From Rhodopirellula sp. (GTDB taxonomy: Bacteria; Planctomycetota; Planctomycetia; Pirellulales; Pirellulaceae), in NCBI GenBank assembly GCA_002698965.1, contig PAAT01000162.1, forward strand, positions 13,415 to 77,414: 64,000 bases of DNA. The letters are read 5' to 3'. Shown here one piece after another: positions 42,858-53,416 of the stretch. Position numbers and translations under genes: made by a program. Within the stretch, counting starts at the first letter, position 1, and each line of letters opens with the position of its first letter. The notes under the pieces are model-generated. The model searched no databases and had not been told where the DNA came from. It worked only from the letters and a program-made list of their open reading frames with translations.

Positions 42858-43828
42858 TGAACAAGCCGACTTATGCAACGGACCTTCAGACCATCCGTGA
42901 AGCCTATTTGCGGATCCAAGGCGTAGTGCATCGAACGCCCGTGCAAACGTGTAGTCAATTGAGTCGCCATGCTCAGGCGGAGATCTTCTTCAAATGTGAA
43001 AATTTGCAAAAAGTTGGTGCGTTTAAATATCGCGGAGCAAGTAATGTCGTTTTGAGTTTGACAGAGGAGGAAGCTGCCGCTGGGGTTGTGACTCATAGTA
43101 GCGGCAATCATGCTCAGGCGTTGGCACTCGCGGCACAGCAGCGGGGGATCCCGGCACATATCGTCATGCCATCCAATGCTCCCCGGGTGAAACAGGATGC
43201 CGTGGCTGGTTACGGTGCTCAAGTTATTTTGTGTGAACCAACATTGCAAGCGCGGGAAATCACAGCGGCAGAAGTCGTTGCGGAGACGGGGGCGGCATTC
43301 ATTCATCCCTACAATCACGCCGGAATTATCACCGGTCAGGCGACAGTGGCTTTGGAGTTGTTCGAGCAAGTTTCGGATTTGGACGTGATTATCGCGCCTA
43401 TAGGTGGTGGTGGACTTTTAAGTGGGATTGCGATTGCGGCCAAGGCGATCAATCCGGCAATTCGTATTGTCGGCGCTGAGCCGGCAGGAGCAGATGATGC
43501 GTTCCAAAGTAAGCGGGCCGGCGAATTGATTCCGCAAACCTCTCCGAATACGATCGCTGACGGCTTGCTCACAAGCTTGGGTGACTTGACCTGGCCCGTA
43601 GTCAGAGATCTGGTGGATGAGATTGTCGTGGTGGACGATTGGCAAATTGCCAATGCGATGAAACTGATGATGGAACGAGCGAAGTTGTTAATTGAACCCT
43701 CGGGAGCAACTTCCTACGCGGCTGCGGTGAAGATGGATTTCGATGCGGAAGAAACCCGGGTTGCTTGTGTGATCTCCGGAGGCAATGTTAATCTGTCTCG
43801 CATCTCGGATTTGATGACATCCGGTTAA
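42857..43828 (+). CDS. Threonine dehydratase/serine racemase-like PLP enzyme
   Basis: A fold-type II PLP enzyme of 323 residues from the ATG at 42857. The Schiff-base Lys is Lys57 in V-G-A-F-K-Y-R-G-A. The substrate loop S-S-G-N-H-A-Q is at 81-87 and the phosphate-binding loop G-G-G-G-L-L-S-G follows in the middle. The family comprises threonine ammonia-lyase, serine racemase and hydroxyaspartate ammonia-lyase. No regulatory ACT domain is present, so a catabolic enzyme is more likely than IlvA. Co-translation with a carboxylate transporter suggests it acts on an amino acid related to the transported compound. Confidence 0.88.
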   Translation: MNKPTYATDLQTIREAYLRIQGVVHRTPVQTCSQLSRHAQAEIFFKCENLQKVGAFKYRGASNVVLSLTEEEAAAGVVTHSSGNHAQALALAAQQRGIPAHIVMPSNAPRVKQDAVAGYGAQVILCEPTLQAREITAAEVVAETGAAFIHPYNHAGIITGQATVALELFEQVSDLDVIIAPIGGGGLLSGIAIAAKAINPAIRIVGAEPAGADDAFQSKRAGELIPQTSPNTIADGLLTSLGDLTWPVVRDLVDEIVVVDDWQIANAMKLMMERAKLLIEPSGATSYAAAVKMDFDAEETRVACVISGGNVNLSRISDLMTSG

Positions 43829-43842
43829 GGGAGAAGGATCTG

Positions 43843-44844
43843 GTGCAATACCGAATGCTTGGGGAGACAGGCCTACTGGTGTCGCGGATTGCATTTGGCT
43901 GCGGCCCTTTGTCGGAAAATCTGACAGGTGACAACTTCGCCAATCAACTTGATTCAGTGCGACGGGCCACAGAACTTGGAATTAACTGGTTTGATACAGC
44001 GCGGACCTATGGAGCTGGCCGGAGCGAATTAAACCTTGGCCGGTGTTTCGAGGAGTTAGGGATCGCTGATGAGGTGATGGTCGCTACGAAAGTTCGTGTG
44101 TCCCCTGAGCAGTTGGGCGATATCCCAGCGGCTGTCCGTCGAAGTGTGGAGCAGTCTCTGGAGGCACTTGGACGCCAACGAATTACGCTTGTACAGGTGC
44201 ACAATGCGATTACAAACCGACGAGGTTCTCAGCCGACTTCCTTGAGTGTGGAAGATGTAACGGGGAAAAACGGAGTGCTTTCAACACTTGAGCAGTTACA
44301 ACGCGAAGGGCTGATTAGGCATGTTGGGGTAACGGCGACAGGTGACGCTGAAGCCGTAGAGCAGGTGCTGGATACGAGACGTGTTTCCTCTTTGCAGGTT
44401 CCATTTAGTGCGACGAATATTAGTGCCGGATATGAGGTTCCGGATGATCGGGGTGAGGCTGATGAATCGGGATGGCATCACCATGGAGCCATTATGCGTT
44501 ATGGCAAGGCAGCCGGTATCGGTATCCTGGCGATCCGGGTTTTTGCCGGGGGGGCGTTACTTCGCCGGAAGCCATCACCTCATACTTACAAGACAGAATT
44601 TTTCCCTTTAAATCTCTATGAACTCGATTTGCAGGTGGCTTCCCGGTTAGAGGAGATGTTCCCCAAAGTACCGTTGGTAGAGCTCTGCCTCAGATTTGTT
44701 TTGAGCCATGATCTGATCGACAGTGCGATTGTCGGTTTTGGGCAACAACGACATGTTGAACAGGCCGTATCCGTTTTAGAACTAGGTGGCTTGCTGCGCG
44801 AAGAGTTGCGAAAGATTCAGGAAAATGCTTTACATATTCTGTAA
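43843..44844 (+). CDS. Aldo/keto reductase
   Basis: A 333-residue NAD(P)-dependent reductase. The catalytic tetrad is complete: Asp51, Tyr56 (W-F-D-T-A-R-T-Y), Lys83 (A-T-K-V) and His120 (Q-V-H-N). The start is GTG at 43843 behind a good GGGAGAAGGA. It closes the unit that begins at 39068. Its last 15 nt overlap the end of the convergent kinase gene. The substrate is unknown; sugar or hydroxyacid dehydrogenases of this type often work with amidohydrolase-2 lactonases. Confidence 0.92.
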   Translation: MQYRMLGETGLLVSRIAFGCGPLSENLTGDNFANQLDSVRRATELGINWFDTARTYGAGRSELNLGRCFEELGIADEVMVATKVRVSPEQLGDIPAAVRRSVEQSLEALGRQRITLVQVHNAITNRRGSQPTSLSVEDVTGKNGVLSTLEQLQREGLIRHVGVTATGDAEAVEQVLDTRRVSSLQVPFSATNISAGYEVPDDRGEADESGWHHHGAIMRYGKAAGIGILAIRVFAGGALLRRKPSPHTYKTEFFPLNLYELDLQVASRLEEMFPKVPLVELCLRFVLSHDLIDSAIVGFGQQRHVEQAVSVLELGGLLREELRKIQENALHIL

Positions 44845-45822
44845 GAGAACAAGAATAGTAACGCCCAATCCAAGACTGACAAACCAGAGAATCAGAGTTT
44901 TCCAGGAAACGTCTCTGCTCGGGCCATAAACGGTAAATGGATCCGCGTCGAATGCAACTCGTAAGCGGCTCAGCTCTTTTTGATACCTTTGCTCATCTTC
45001 TTCCCAGTCAAATTTTAATTCTGACATAATCCCCTGAATCGTTCTTGCATTGAACGGTCGGTCCTGAGGAGCCTTGGAAAGTTGTTGTAAGACCACTTCC
45101 TGAAGCGACTTGGGAGTTTCCGAAGCGTGAAGGTGTAACGGGGTGGGTGTCTCTTTAAGGTGTTGTTCGAAAATGACCGGGAAGCTTGCTCCCTGAAAGG
45201 GAGGGGATCCGGTGAGCATTTCGTAAAACAAACAGCCGAGTGAATATAAATCAGCCTGGCCTGTAATGATTTCTTCGCCCCGGATTTGTTCTGGAGACAT
45301 ATAGAGCCAGGAACCGACGGTCATACCGCTGGAGGTTAGATCCGATTCCCCTGTATCGAGGGCGATGCCGAAGTCCCCTAATTTTAACTGTCCTTCATAG
45401 GTGAGGAAAAGGTTCGCCGGCTTGAGGTCTCGGTGTATGATGCCGTGGTTATGGGCGTGTTGCAATGCGGAACAAATTTGGATGCCATAGTTTATGGTCT
45501 CATGCCAGGAAAGCTTGTTATGTGCCTGCAGTAATTGCTTTAACGTGCCGCCTTCGATTAATTCCATGACATAGAAAAGCCGGCCATCTTCCGTTCGGCC
45601 TCCCCCGTAATAACTGACGATATTTGGGTGGTTCAATTTGGAAAGGATTAACATTTCGCGTTCGAAACGTGAAACGATATTTTCATCCTGAGAGACCCCG
45701 TGTTGAAGGATTTTGACGGCGCGCGTTTCTCGGCTCGGATTTTCAGTCGCTCGGTAAATCGTACCGACCGTCCCTGTCCCGATGACCTCGCCTAATTCAA
45801 AATCCCCGAAATTTCGTTTCAC
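44830..45822 (-). CDS. Ser/Thr protein kinase with C-terminal membrane anchor
   Basis: A 330-residue Hanks-type kinase. The P-loop is G-T-G-T-V-G (15-20), with Lys37 in A-V-K-I. The catalytic loop is H-R-D-L-K-P-A-N (Asp132) and the metal loop D-F-G (Asp150). An S-P-E-Q segment replaces A-P-E. The end has one helix (about 308-328), so the kinase faces the cytoplasm from the membrane; no outside sensor domain follows. It overlaps the aldo/keto reductase 3' end by 15 nt. Confidence 0.94.
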   Translation of the reverse strand: MKRNFGDFELGEVIGTGTVGTIYRATENPSRETRAVKILQHGVSQDENIVSRFEREMLILSKLNHPNIVSYYGGGRTEDGRLFYVMELIEGGTLKQLLQAHNKLSWHETINYGIQICSALQHAHNHGIIHRDLKPANLFLTYEGQLKLGDFGIALDTGESDLTSSGMTVGSWLYMSPEQIRGEEIITGQADLYSLGCLFYEMLTGSPPFQGASFPVIFEQHLKETPTPLHLHASETPKSLQEVVLQQLSKAPQDRPFNARTIQGIMSELKFDWEEDEQRYQKELSRLRVAFDADPFTVYGPSRDVSWKTLILWFVSLGLGVTILVLLQNM

Positions 45823-45918
45823 AGTATCTTTGTTTCATAGCGGTTGTTTGGTGTACACTCTTATATCTTATGGAAAATGATGCAGAGTAATACCTAATCT
45901 TTGGTATATAGTACGTGT

Positions 45919-47388
45919 ATGACCCAGTTAACCTCAAGTCTTCGATCGGGATTAAATAGTTCCCAACCCTGTTCAGGGCCGTTCAACCGTAGGCAATGGC
46001 TACAGTTAGGTGCTTTGAGTATGGGGGCGTTGTGCTCAGGTTTACGCCCGGGAGATGACTTACTTGCCTCTGTAAAGGCTGTTCGTGATGCCGAAGGCCA
46101 CCCCCTTCCGAGATTGAAGGAAGACTTTTCGGTGATTCTGTTCTGGGCTAATGGCGGGCCAAGTCACTTGGACTTATTTGATATGAAGCCAGAGGCCCCG
46201 GCTGAATATCGCGGGCCGTTTCGCCCTGCGAAGACAAACGTCAGTGGCATTGAGATTTGCGAGTTAATGCCGCGGCTTTCCAAGATGGCCAACAAGTTTA
46301 CCTTGCTACGAAGTTTGCATCATGAGCGAGCGGAGCATTCGGGTGGGACCAATCGGTTTTTGACCGGCTATTCTTCCGTGGCTAAGAACCTGCCGCGATC
46401 GGAGTTTCCGGATCTTGGTTCGGTGGTCGCAAAGCATGCGGAGTTTTCTGAGAGTCCGCTGCCGTTTTATGTGGCCAATACACCGAGTTATGGAGCGGGA
46501 GCTGCTTATTTGGGAGCATCCTGTGAGGCCTATATGCCGTCTCCAAATTTAGAAACGGCAAGTGGTGCTAATCGATATGATCCCGTGCCTGTTTACCAAA
46601 CGGGTGCTGGCGTCGGGGATTTGAGTATTTCGCAGGGTGGCGTTGTTGATTTGAGTCGGCGACGGCAGGTATTGAATCAGCTCGATCGTTTGTCTCGCGA
46701 TATCGATAATACCAAGATGATGACTTCCATGGATCTCTTTCAGCAACGGGCGGCGGCGATGTTGTCCAGTTCTTTGGCCAAGACCGCGTTTGATATAACA
46801 CGAGAAAAGAAGTCTACCTTAGAGCATTACGGTGATACGCATTGGGGCAAGAGCCTTCTCACTTGCCGTCGTTTGGTGGAAGCCGGAGTTCGTTTTGTAC
46901 AGTGTCAGGCTACCTTTCGGCTACAACCTGAAACCGGACGGACATCTACGTGGGATGACCACAGTGTCAATGCCCATATCTTCAAGTCATATGAGGAGAA
47001 GGTGCCGGTTCTCGATCAGGCTGTTTCGGCTTTGATTGAAGATTTATACTCCCGTGGACTCGATAAGAAGGTGTTGTTCATCTTTTGTGGAGAGTTTGGA
47101 CGGACTCCACTAATACGCAATCAGGATGCAAGCGGCCGTCCCGGACGGGATCACTGGCCGCAGGCTATGAGTGTATTTCTTTCAGGTGGCGGGATTCCAA
47201 CGGGGCAGGTGATCGGAGCTACAAGTAAGCGGGCTGAGGAACCGACGGAACGGATTATGAACAGTAACTGTCTGCTGGCTACCATTTATCAAAAATTCGG
47301 TGTGGATCCTCAGCGGTCGTTTCTGAATAATGCCGGACGTCCGGTACCGATTCTTACAGAAGGCGAACCTATTCGCGAATTGCTGTAA
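45919..47388 (+). CDS. DUF1501 family secreted protein (first copy)
   Basis: A 489-residue protein from the ATG at 45919; a TTG 18 nt upstream is the alternative. A Tat-type leader N-R-R-Q-W-L-Q-L-G-A (about 25-50) is followed by the DUF1501 body: W-A-N-G-G-P-S-H-L-D-L-F-D, later F-G-R-T-P and G-R-D-H-W-P with metal-like His and Asp of the alkaline phosphatase/sulfatase fold. The family is much expanded in planctomycetes and usually lies beside PSCyt/DUF1553 genes, as here. The enzyme activity is unknown. An intergenic gap of 179 nt separates it from the next gene. Confidence 0.92.
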   Translation: MTQLTSSLRSGLNSSQPCSGPFNRRQWLQLGALSMGALCSGLRPGDDLLASVKAVRDAEGHPLPRLKEDFSVILFWANGGPSHLDLFDMKPEAPAEYRGPFRPAKTNVSGIEICELMPRLSKMANKFTLLRSLHHERAEHSGGTNRFLTGYSSVAKNLPRSEFPDLGSVVAKHAEFSESPLPFYVANTPSYGAGAAYLGASCEAYMPSPNLETASGANRYDPVPVYQTGAGVGDLSISQGGVVDLSRRRQVLNQLDRLSRDIDNTKMMTSMDLFQQRAAAMLSSSLAKTAFDITREKKSTLEHYGDTHWGKSLLTCRRLVEAGVRFVQCQATFRLQPETGRTSTWDDHSVNAHIFKSYEEKVPVLDQAVSALIEDLYSRGLDKKVLFIFCGEFGRTPLIRNQDASGRPGRDHWPQAMSVFLSGGGIPTGQVIGATSKRAEEPTERIMNSNCLLATIYQKFGVDPQRSFLNNAGRPVPILTEGEPIRELL

Positions 47389-47567
47389 CTTTGAGTCGAA
47401 GAACCTGAGAATACTGTAGTTAACCCCTCAGAAATAGACGTCTGGGCAACCTAAGACTTACTCTGAATCTGTGTCACAAGCTATAATGAGATGACGGTTT
47501 AGTTTTGGTGATTTGTGTATCGGTCGCGAGTATTTGCTGCGACTGTTTTTACATCATTAGGAATGCT

Positions 47568-50500
47568 ATGAGTCTATTTACAACATCACGTGCACGGACG
47601 GTGTCCGGTATGCTCACGATGCTTCTTTGTCTGACGCTACCATCTGCCCTGCAAGCCGATGATCAGCCACTGAGTAATGTGGAACTGAATAAAGTCAGAA
47701 AGCTGTTGACCAACCGGTGTTTTACCTGTCACGGTCCCGACGAAGCAGAACGTAAGGCTGATTTGCGTTTAGATACTTTCGATCAGGCGACGATCAATCG
47801 AGAGGGGACATTTGCCATTAAGCCAGGTGATGTAGGAGCTAGCGAAGTCGTGGCCAGGATCACCACCGATGACGAATTTACTCGGATGCCTCCAGGCGAA
47901 AATGCGGTAGCGTTGACCGCAGATGAAGTTGAGTTGATTAAACGTTGGATTGCCAATGGTGCAATTTATGGAGAGCATTGGGCGTACGTTGCTCCGGTCA
48001 AACCTGATTTGCCAAAGCTGAAAAACGAAACATGGCCATTGAATGATGTCGATCGGTTTGTTTTGGCTGAAATTGAAAAGCACGGTTTGCAGCCCAATCA
48101 GGAGGCGACTCGGTACGCCCTGATTCGCCGCTTATCCTTCGATTTAACAGGGCTTCCACCGACTTTGGAGGAAGTGGATACCTTTGTGAATGATAAGAGT
48201 CCTCAGGCATACGGACAATTAGTTGATCGTCTGCTCGAGAAGCCGGCCTATGGCGAGCGTTGGGCGACGATGTGGCTTGACTTGGCCAGATATGCGGACT
48301 CTGCCGGTTACGCTAACGACCCCTCACGTACAATCTGGCTCTACCGTGACTGGGTGATCAATTCATTTAATCGGAATGTACCTTTCGACCAATTTACGGT
48401 TGATCAGATTGCCGGAGATCTCACTGAAGAGCCCACGCAAGAACAGTTGATCGCGACCGCATTTAATCGCAATACCCTAACGCAAAGTGAAGGTGGTACT
48501 AACGACGAAGAATTTCGTAATGTGGCAGTCGTGGATCGCGTGAACACAACAATGCAGGTTTGGATGGGGACGACGATTCGCTGTGCACAGTGTCATACCC
48601 ATAAGTACGATCCGATTACTCAGGAAGAATACTTCAAGTTTTTCGCGTTTTTTAATAATACGGAAGATGCAGATCGAGCTGACGAGCAACCGCTTTTGAG
48701 TGTAATGACTCCAGAGAAACAGCAACAGAAAGATGACTTGGAGTTGCAAATTAAAGAGCTTGAAACCCAGCTTGCTCCATCGTCAGACGCCATTGCCAGA
48801 CAAGTTGAAATTTGGAAACAGCATGTTGAACGTAAGGTGCAATGGGAGATAGTTTCCGAATTGAACGCCACGGCCCAGAGCGGGGCTGCGATGGAAGTGT
48901 CCGAAAATGGAGTTGTTACGGTCAAAGGCGAAGCCACAGCGAAAGATGTCTATGAGTTGGTGTTCTCGACGAAGCTCAAAGATATTAAAGCGATTCGGTT
49001 GGAAGCTCTGGCAAATGAAACGTTGCCCGGTAAAGGACCTGGACGCGGAGGCGCAGGTAATTTTGTTCTTTCGGAAGTGGCTGGATCGTTTGGAGGTGCT
49101 CGTAATGAACCACCGCGGGGACAAATTGTTCGGATAGATCTCCCCGGTAAAGGGAAGATGATTCATATCGCCGAACTGGAGGTTTTTAGCGATGGTAAAA
49201 ATGTCGCATTGGATGGGACAGCAAAACAATCTTCGACGGATTTTGGAGGCGAGGTAACACGGGCCAACGATGGAAACACTGACGGTGTTTATACCAATAA
49301 TTCCGTCACCCATACGGCGGTTGAAGAAAACCCCTGGATTGAAATTGATTTGGGGAAGGTTTCTTCGATCGACTTGATTAATATCTGGCCGCGATCCGAT
49401 AATAATCTCTATTCCCGTCTGGATGGCTTCGTTCTCAGTGTGCTGGATGCTGACCGTAATTTGGTCTGGAAGCAGCAGGTAGCGAAGGCTCCCGCAGGTA
49501 AGCATGAAGCTACGCTTGACGGATTGCTGCCGATTGAGTTTGCGGCAGCCTCAGCGACCTTTGAACAACGCGAAGGAGAGGTTGTAAACAACTTTGGTGT
49601 CGTGAAATCGATCGATGGTGATGTTCAGAGTACCACTAGTGGTTGGGCGATTGGCGGAGCAGTGGGGCAGGACAATACGGCAGTATTTGAAATTGGTAAT
49701 AAGGTTGGGACGACCGAGACTACCGAAATTAAATTAGTGCTAACCCAAAATTACAACGACCATGCCTTGGGTAGCTTTCGGTTGTCGCTGACGACTGACG
49801 AAGGTGATGTTTTCGTCCTGCCGAAGGAAGTTGCCAGTATCGTATCGTCAGGATACGATGCGTCCCAGCAGACGCAGACAAAAATCCTGCATGATTATTA
49901 TCTTCAGGTTGTGCCGCCTCCAAAGGAACTCACAGATAAGATTGCGGCTGTGAAGAAACAGCGGGAAGGAATTAAGCCGGCGACGGTTCCGATCATGCGG
50001 GAACTAATGGGCGATAAGCGACGTAAAACCCATATTCAGGTTCGGGGTAACTTTGAGGCGTTGGAAGGTGAGGTTTCTGAAGGAACACCAGCGGTGCTTC
50101 ACGGTTTTCCAGAAGGGGCTCCGGTAAATCGCCTGGGCTTGGCTCAATGGTTAATCAATGAAGAAAACCCATTAACCGCCCGCGTTATCGTTAATCGATA
50201 TTGGGAACAATTGTTTGGGCAAGGAATTGTACGGACGAGTGAAGAGTTCGGCGCACAGGGTGACTTTCCAACCCATCCTGAATTGTTAGATTATCTGGCG
50301 GTTACGTTTCAAAAGGAGATGAAATGGGACATGAAGGAATTTCTCAGGTTTGTCGTCATGTCGGCAACTTATCGTCAGAGTTCGCTGGCGACTGTCCAGC
50401 ATAAGAAAGTCGACCCGTATAACAACTTATTGGCTCGGGGACCACGCTTCCGGCTGAATGCGGAGATGATTCGGGATCAGGCGCTGGCCATTAGTGGCTT

Positions 50501-51071
50501 GTTGGATCGTAAAATGCTTGGGCCATCGGTGAATCCGCCCCGTCCCAAGCTTGGTTTAAGTGCTGCTTTTGGTAGTTCAACAGATTGGACGACTTCGCCT
50601 GGAGGTGATAAGTGGCGCCGTGGATTGTACACTCAGTGGCGGCGGAGCCTGCCGTACCCCTCGATGGCAACGTTTGACGCTCCGAGCCGTAACGTGTGTA
50701 CGATTCGGCGGGTCAACACAAATACACCATTGCAGGCATTGGTGACATTGAATGACCCCGTTTATATTGAAGCCGCTCAGGCATTCGCCCGCCGCATCCT
50801 TAGGGAAGGTGGTGAATCGATTGGCGATAAAGTCGAGTATGCTTTTCGCCTGACGTTGGCACGTTCGCCTTATGAGCAGGAACGTCAAAGACTGATAAAG
50901 TTATATGAAGCTGTGTTCGCCGATTATCAGGCGGACATGGAAAGCGCGAAAGAAATATCAACGATGCCTTTGGGTGAATTGCCGGAGGGAATGGATGTGG
51001 CTGAGGCAGCCGCTTGGACTATTGTTGGAAATGTACTGCTGAACCTTGATGAAACCTTGGCTAAGAGGTAA
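47568..51071 (+). CDS. Planctomycete cytochrome protein: PSCyt1-DUF1549-discoidin-DUF1553
   Basis: From the ATG at 47568 it is 1167 residues with a signal peptide. Heme motif one is C-F-T-C-H (51-55) in the PSCyt1 domain, and motif two is C-A-Q-C-H at 339-343 at the end of DUF1549. The middle (about 543-635) resembles the fucolectin/discoidin fold: [12 protein letters not shown], then D-G-N-T-D-G-V-Y and a W-I-E-I-D-L-G strand. That insert would bind carbohydrate. DUF1553 closes the protein with [13 protein letters not shown] and the block [12 protein letters not shown]. It likely works outside the cytoplasm with the DUF1501 proteins. Confidence 0.92.
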   Translation: MSLFTTSRARTVSGMLTMLLCLTLPSALQADDQPLSNVELNKVRKLLTNRCFTCHGPDEAERKADLRLDTFDQATINREGTFAIKPGDVGASEVVARITTDDEFTRMPPGENAVALTADEVELIKRWIANGAIYGEHWAYVAPVKPDLPKLKNETWPLNDVDRFVLAEIEKHGLQPNQEATRYALIRRLSFDLTGLPPTLEEVDTFVNDKSPQAYGQLVDRLLEKPAYGERWATMWLDLARYADSAGYANDPSRTIWLYRDWVINSFNRNVPFDQFTVDQIAGDLTEEPTQEQLIATAFNRNTLTQSEGGTNDEEFRNVAVVDRVNTTMQVWMGTTIRCAQCHTHKYDPITQEEYFKFFAFFNNTEDADRADEQPLLSVMTPEKQQQKDDLELQIKELETQLAPSSDAIARQVEIWKQHVERKVQWEIVSELNATAQSGAAMEVSENGVVTVKGEATAKDVYELVFSTKLKDIKAIRLEALANETLPGKGPGRGGAGNFVLSEVAGSFGGARNEPPRGQIVRIDLPGKGKMIHIAELEVFSDGKNVALDGTAKQSSTDFGGEVTRANDGNTDGVYTNNSVTHTAVEENPWIEIDLGKVSSIDLINIWPRSDNNLYSRLDGFVLSVLDADRNLVWKQQVAKAPAGKHEATLDGLLPIEFAAASATFEQREGEVVNNFGVVKSIDGDVQSTTSGWAIGGAVGQDNTAVFEIGNKVGTTETTEIKLVLTQNYNDHALGSFRLSLTTDEGDVFVLPKEVASIVSSGYDASQQTQTKILHDYYLQVVPPPKELTDKIAAVKKQREGIKPATVPIMRELMGDKRRKTHIQVRGNFEALEGEVSEGTPAVLHGFPEGAPVNRLGLAQWLINEENPLTARVIVNRYWEQLFGQGIVRTSEEFGAQGDFPTHPELLDYLAVTFQKEMKWDMKEFLRFVVMSATYRQSSLATVQHKKVDPYNNLLARGPRFRLNAEMIRDQALAISGLLDRKMLGPSVNPPRPKLGLSAAFGSSTDWTTSPGGDKWRRGLYTQWRRSLPYPSMATFDAPSRNVCTIRRVNTNTPLQALVTLNDPVYIEAAQAFARRILREGGESIGDKVEYAFRLTLARSPYEQERQRLIKLYEAVFADYQADMESAKEISTMPLGELPEGMDVAEAAAWTIVGNVLLNLDETLAKR

Positions 51072-51075
51072 CCAG

Positions 51076-52524
51076 ATGAACCCTTTTCTCGAAAATGCAA
51101 CCAATAAAACCAGACGTCATTTTTTCAAAGGATGTGGCGTAGGCTTAGGCGCCATGGCGATGGCGTCGTTGGATAATGATAAGCCGGTGACTGCTGAGGT
51201 TGTAAACCCTCTGGCACCACGACAGCCCCATTTTGCCGCGAAAGCCAAACGTGTTATTTATCTTCATATGGCGGGCTCACCGCCACATTTGGATTTGTTT
51301 GATTATAAACCGGAGTTGGTGAAGCGGACGGATGAGCCCTGTCCGGATGAGTTTTATGAAGGTAAGCGTTTTGCATTTACCAGTGGCCGACCGTTGCTTC
51401 TGGGAACTCCGCAGGAATTCAAACAGCATGGTGAGAGTGGACAGTGGATCTCTGCAGCCCTCCCGAAATTGGCAGAAGTTGCTGACGATTTGACGATTGT
51501 GAAATCAATTAACACCGAGCAGTTTAATCATGCTCCGGCCCAATTGCTTATTTACACAGGATCACCACGTCAGGGGCGACCATCCATGGGGGCCTGGGCT
51601 ACTTACGGTTTAGGTTCTGAAAATCAGGATTTACCCGGATTTGTTGTTTTGATCTCCGGTGGTGTTTCACCGAGTGGCGGAAAAGACAACTGGGGATCCG
51701 GGTTCCTGCCGTCCATTTACCAAGGGGTCCAGTGTCGCAGCAAAGGGGATCCGGTGCTTTACGTATCCAATCCAAAAGGGATGGATCGGGCCATGCGTCG
51801 TAAAACTCTCGATGCACTTAATGATCTCAACCAACTTCAGGCTCAGGAACTAGGCAATCAGGAGACTCTTACTCGTATGGCTCAGTACGAATTAGCATTT
51901 AGGATGCAAATGTCAGTGCCTGGTGTTATGGATATCTCCAAAGAAACTCAGGAAACACTGGATGCCTACGGTGCTAAACCCGGTGAAGCCAGTTTTGCAA
52001 ATAACTGTTTGCTGGCTCGGAGACTGGCAGAAGATGGTGTTCGGTTTATTCAGTTGTTTGACTGGGGGTGGGACTTCCATGGTACGGGAGCATCGACCGG
52101 CATCCGCGATGGTTTGACCAATCGTTGCATGCCAATGGATCAGGCTGTCTCAGCGTTGATTAAAGATTTGAAGGACCGGGGGATGTTTGAAGAGACTCTG
52201 ATCGTATGGGGGGGCGAATTTGGTCGAACCCCATTCAGGGAAGGGCGGACAGCCAAAAGTCAGGTCCTAGGGCGAGATCACTTTCCGGATGTCTATACGA
52301 TGTTCATGGCAGGAGGGGGAATGAAGCCGGGAATCTCATATGGTTCGAGTGATGAATTGGGGTTCACCGTTGCTGAGAATAAGGTTCATATTCATGACCT
52401 GCAAGCCACGATCCTTCATTGCATGGGAATGGATCATACAAAACTAACGCATCGCTTCCAGGGACGTGACTATCGTCTGACGGATGTCCATGGTGAAGTT
52501 GTCCGCGATATTGTGAATAGCTAA
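51076..52524 (+). CDS. DUF1501 family secreted protein (second copy)
   Basis: A 482-residue paralogue of the protein at 45919, 4 nt after the cytochrome gene. The leader is Tat-like with R-R-H-F-F-K-G-C-G-V and a hydrophobic stretch. The body has Y-L-H-M-A-G-S-P-P-H-L-D-L-F-D, then E-F-G-R-T-P and G-R-D-H-F-P. It forms the usual DUF1553-DUF1501 pair, while the copy at 45919 is the extra one. Cooperation in breakdown of a surface polymer is often assumed but not shown. Confidence 0.92.
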   Translation: MNPFLENATNKTRRHFFKGCGVGLGAMAMASLDNDKPVTAEVVNPLAPRQPHFAAKAKRVIYLHMAGSPPHLDLFDYKPELVKRTDEPCPDEFYEGKRFAFTSGRPLLLGTPQEFKQHGESGQWISAALPKLAEVADDLTIVKSINTEQFNHAPAQLLIYTGSPRQGRPSMGAWATYGLGSENQDLPGFVVLISGGVSPSGGKDNWGSGFLPSIYQGVQCRSKGDPVLYVSNPKGMDRAMRRKTLDALNDLNQLQAQELGNQETLTRMAQYELAFRMQMSVPGVMDISKETQETLDAYGAKPGEASFANNCLLARRLAEDGVRFIQLFDWGWDFHGTGASTGIRDGLTNRCMPMDQAVSALIKDLKDRGMFEETLIVWGGEFGRTPFREGRTAKSQVLGRDHFPDVYTMFMAGGGMKPGISYGSSDELGFTVAENKVHIHDLQATILHCMGMDHTKLTHRFQGRDYRLTDVHGEVVRDIVNS

Positions 52525-52548
52525 TGCTTGTGGGATTACGCCGTCCGG

Positions 52549-53346
52549 TTATTTGGGTAAGTCCATTATCCAATTGAGGGATTCGGCCTGCCATTTATCC
52601 CAACTCGGGCCTTGATATCCATTCAGTCCGTGTCCTCCGTCCGGTAGTTCCAGGAAAATGCTAGGTACTTTGTGCTTCTTGCAAGCCTCGTGGAATAGCC
52701 TGCTATTGATGGGGGGAACCGGCTTGTCATCAATAGCATGTGCTAAAAATGTGGGGGGAGTCCGGGGCGTCACTCGAAGTTCGTTTGAAAACTGCTTTAC
52801 CAATTCTTCACTCGGACTGGGCCCGAGAAGATTTTGTTTGCTGCCACGATGCGTGTGCTCCTGCATCGTAATGACCGGGTAGACCAAAACCGCGAAGGCA
52901 GGTCTGAGTTTACCGGTTGTCGCGTGTGTGGCGAGTGTCGATGCGAGGTGTCCCCCGGCTGAAAAACCCATCACGCCGATTTTATTCGTATCCAAATGGA
53001 GACCGTTGGCGTGTTTACGTAGATGTTTCATCGCTGACTGAGCATCAGTCAGTGGCACATTATTTCGGCCCTGAGGCAGCCGGTAGTGAAGCACGATACC
53101 CGTAATCCCATGTTCACCTAGCCAAACTGCAATCTTGTCCCCCTCCGGACCAGATACGACTGTTCCATAACCACCACCAGGGCAAATGATAATGGAAGTT
53201 CCGTTTGGATTCAGGGGCCTGTGAATATCGATAAATGCCTGTTCGTTATTCTCGTCAGGCTTACCTAACTTTACTCGGGTTGGTTGGGTGGCTTGCAATG
53301 GGGTCGCCATGAAAAATGCTAGGATAAGTGGAAGGGAGAATCGCAT
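52549..53346 (-). CDS. Secreted alpha/beta hydrolase (esterase type)
   Basis: From the ATG at 53346 it is 265 residues with a clear signal peptide (1-20). The catalytic Ser is in G-F-S-A-G-G-H, with the oxyanion H-x-G-G-like block I-C-P-G-G-G-Y-G. The Asp is in A-I-D-D-K-P and the His in D-G-G-H-G-L. This is the pattern of carbohydrate esterases/xylan esterases and BD-FAE enzymes. It lies next to convergent DUF1501 and sulfatase genes, so a role in deacylating a polysaccharide is plausible. Confidence 0.87.
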   Translation of the reverse strand: MRFSLPLILAFFMATPLQATQPTRVKLGKPDENNEQAFIDIHRPLNPNGTSIIICPGGGYGTVVSGPEGDKIAVWLGEHGITGIVLHYRLPQGRNNVPLTDAQSAMKHLRKHANGLHLDTNKIGVMGFSAGGHLASTLATHATTGKLRPAFAVLVYPVITMQEHTHRGSKQNLLGPSPSEELVKQFSNELRVTPRTPPTFLAHAIDDKPVPPINSRLFHEACKKHKVPSIFLELPDGGHGLNGYQGPSWDKWQAESLNWIMDLPK

Positions 53347-53416
53347 TTGAGTTTCCTTGGAGGTTGGTTTTACTGGCTTTATCATAGCAGTTATCAATAT
53401 TTGAAATGAAACGAAC

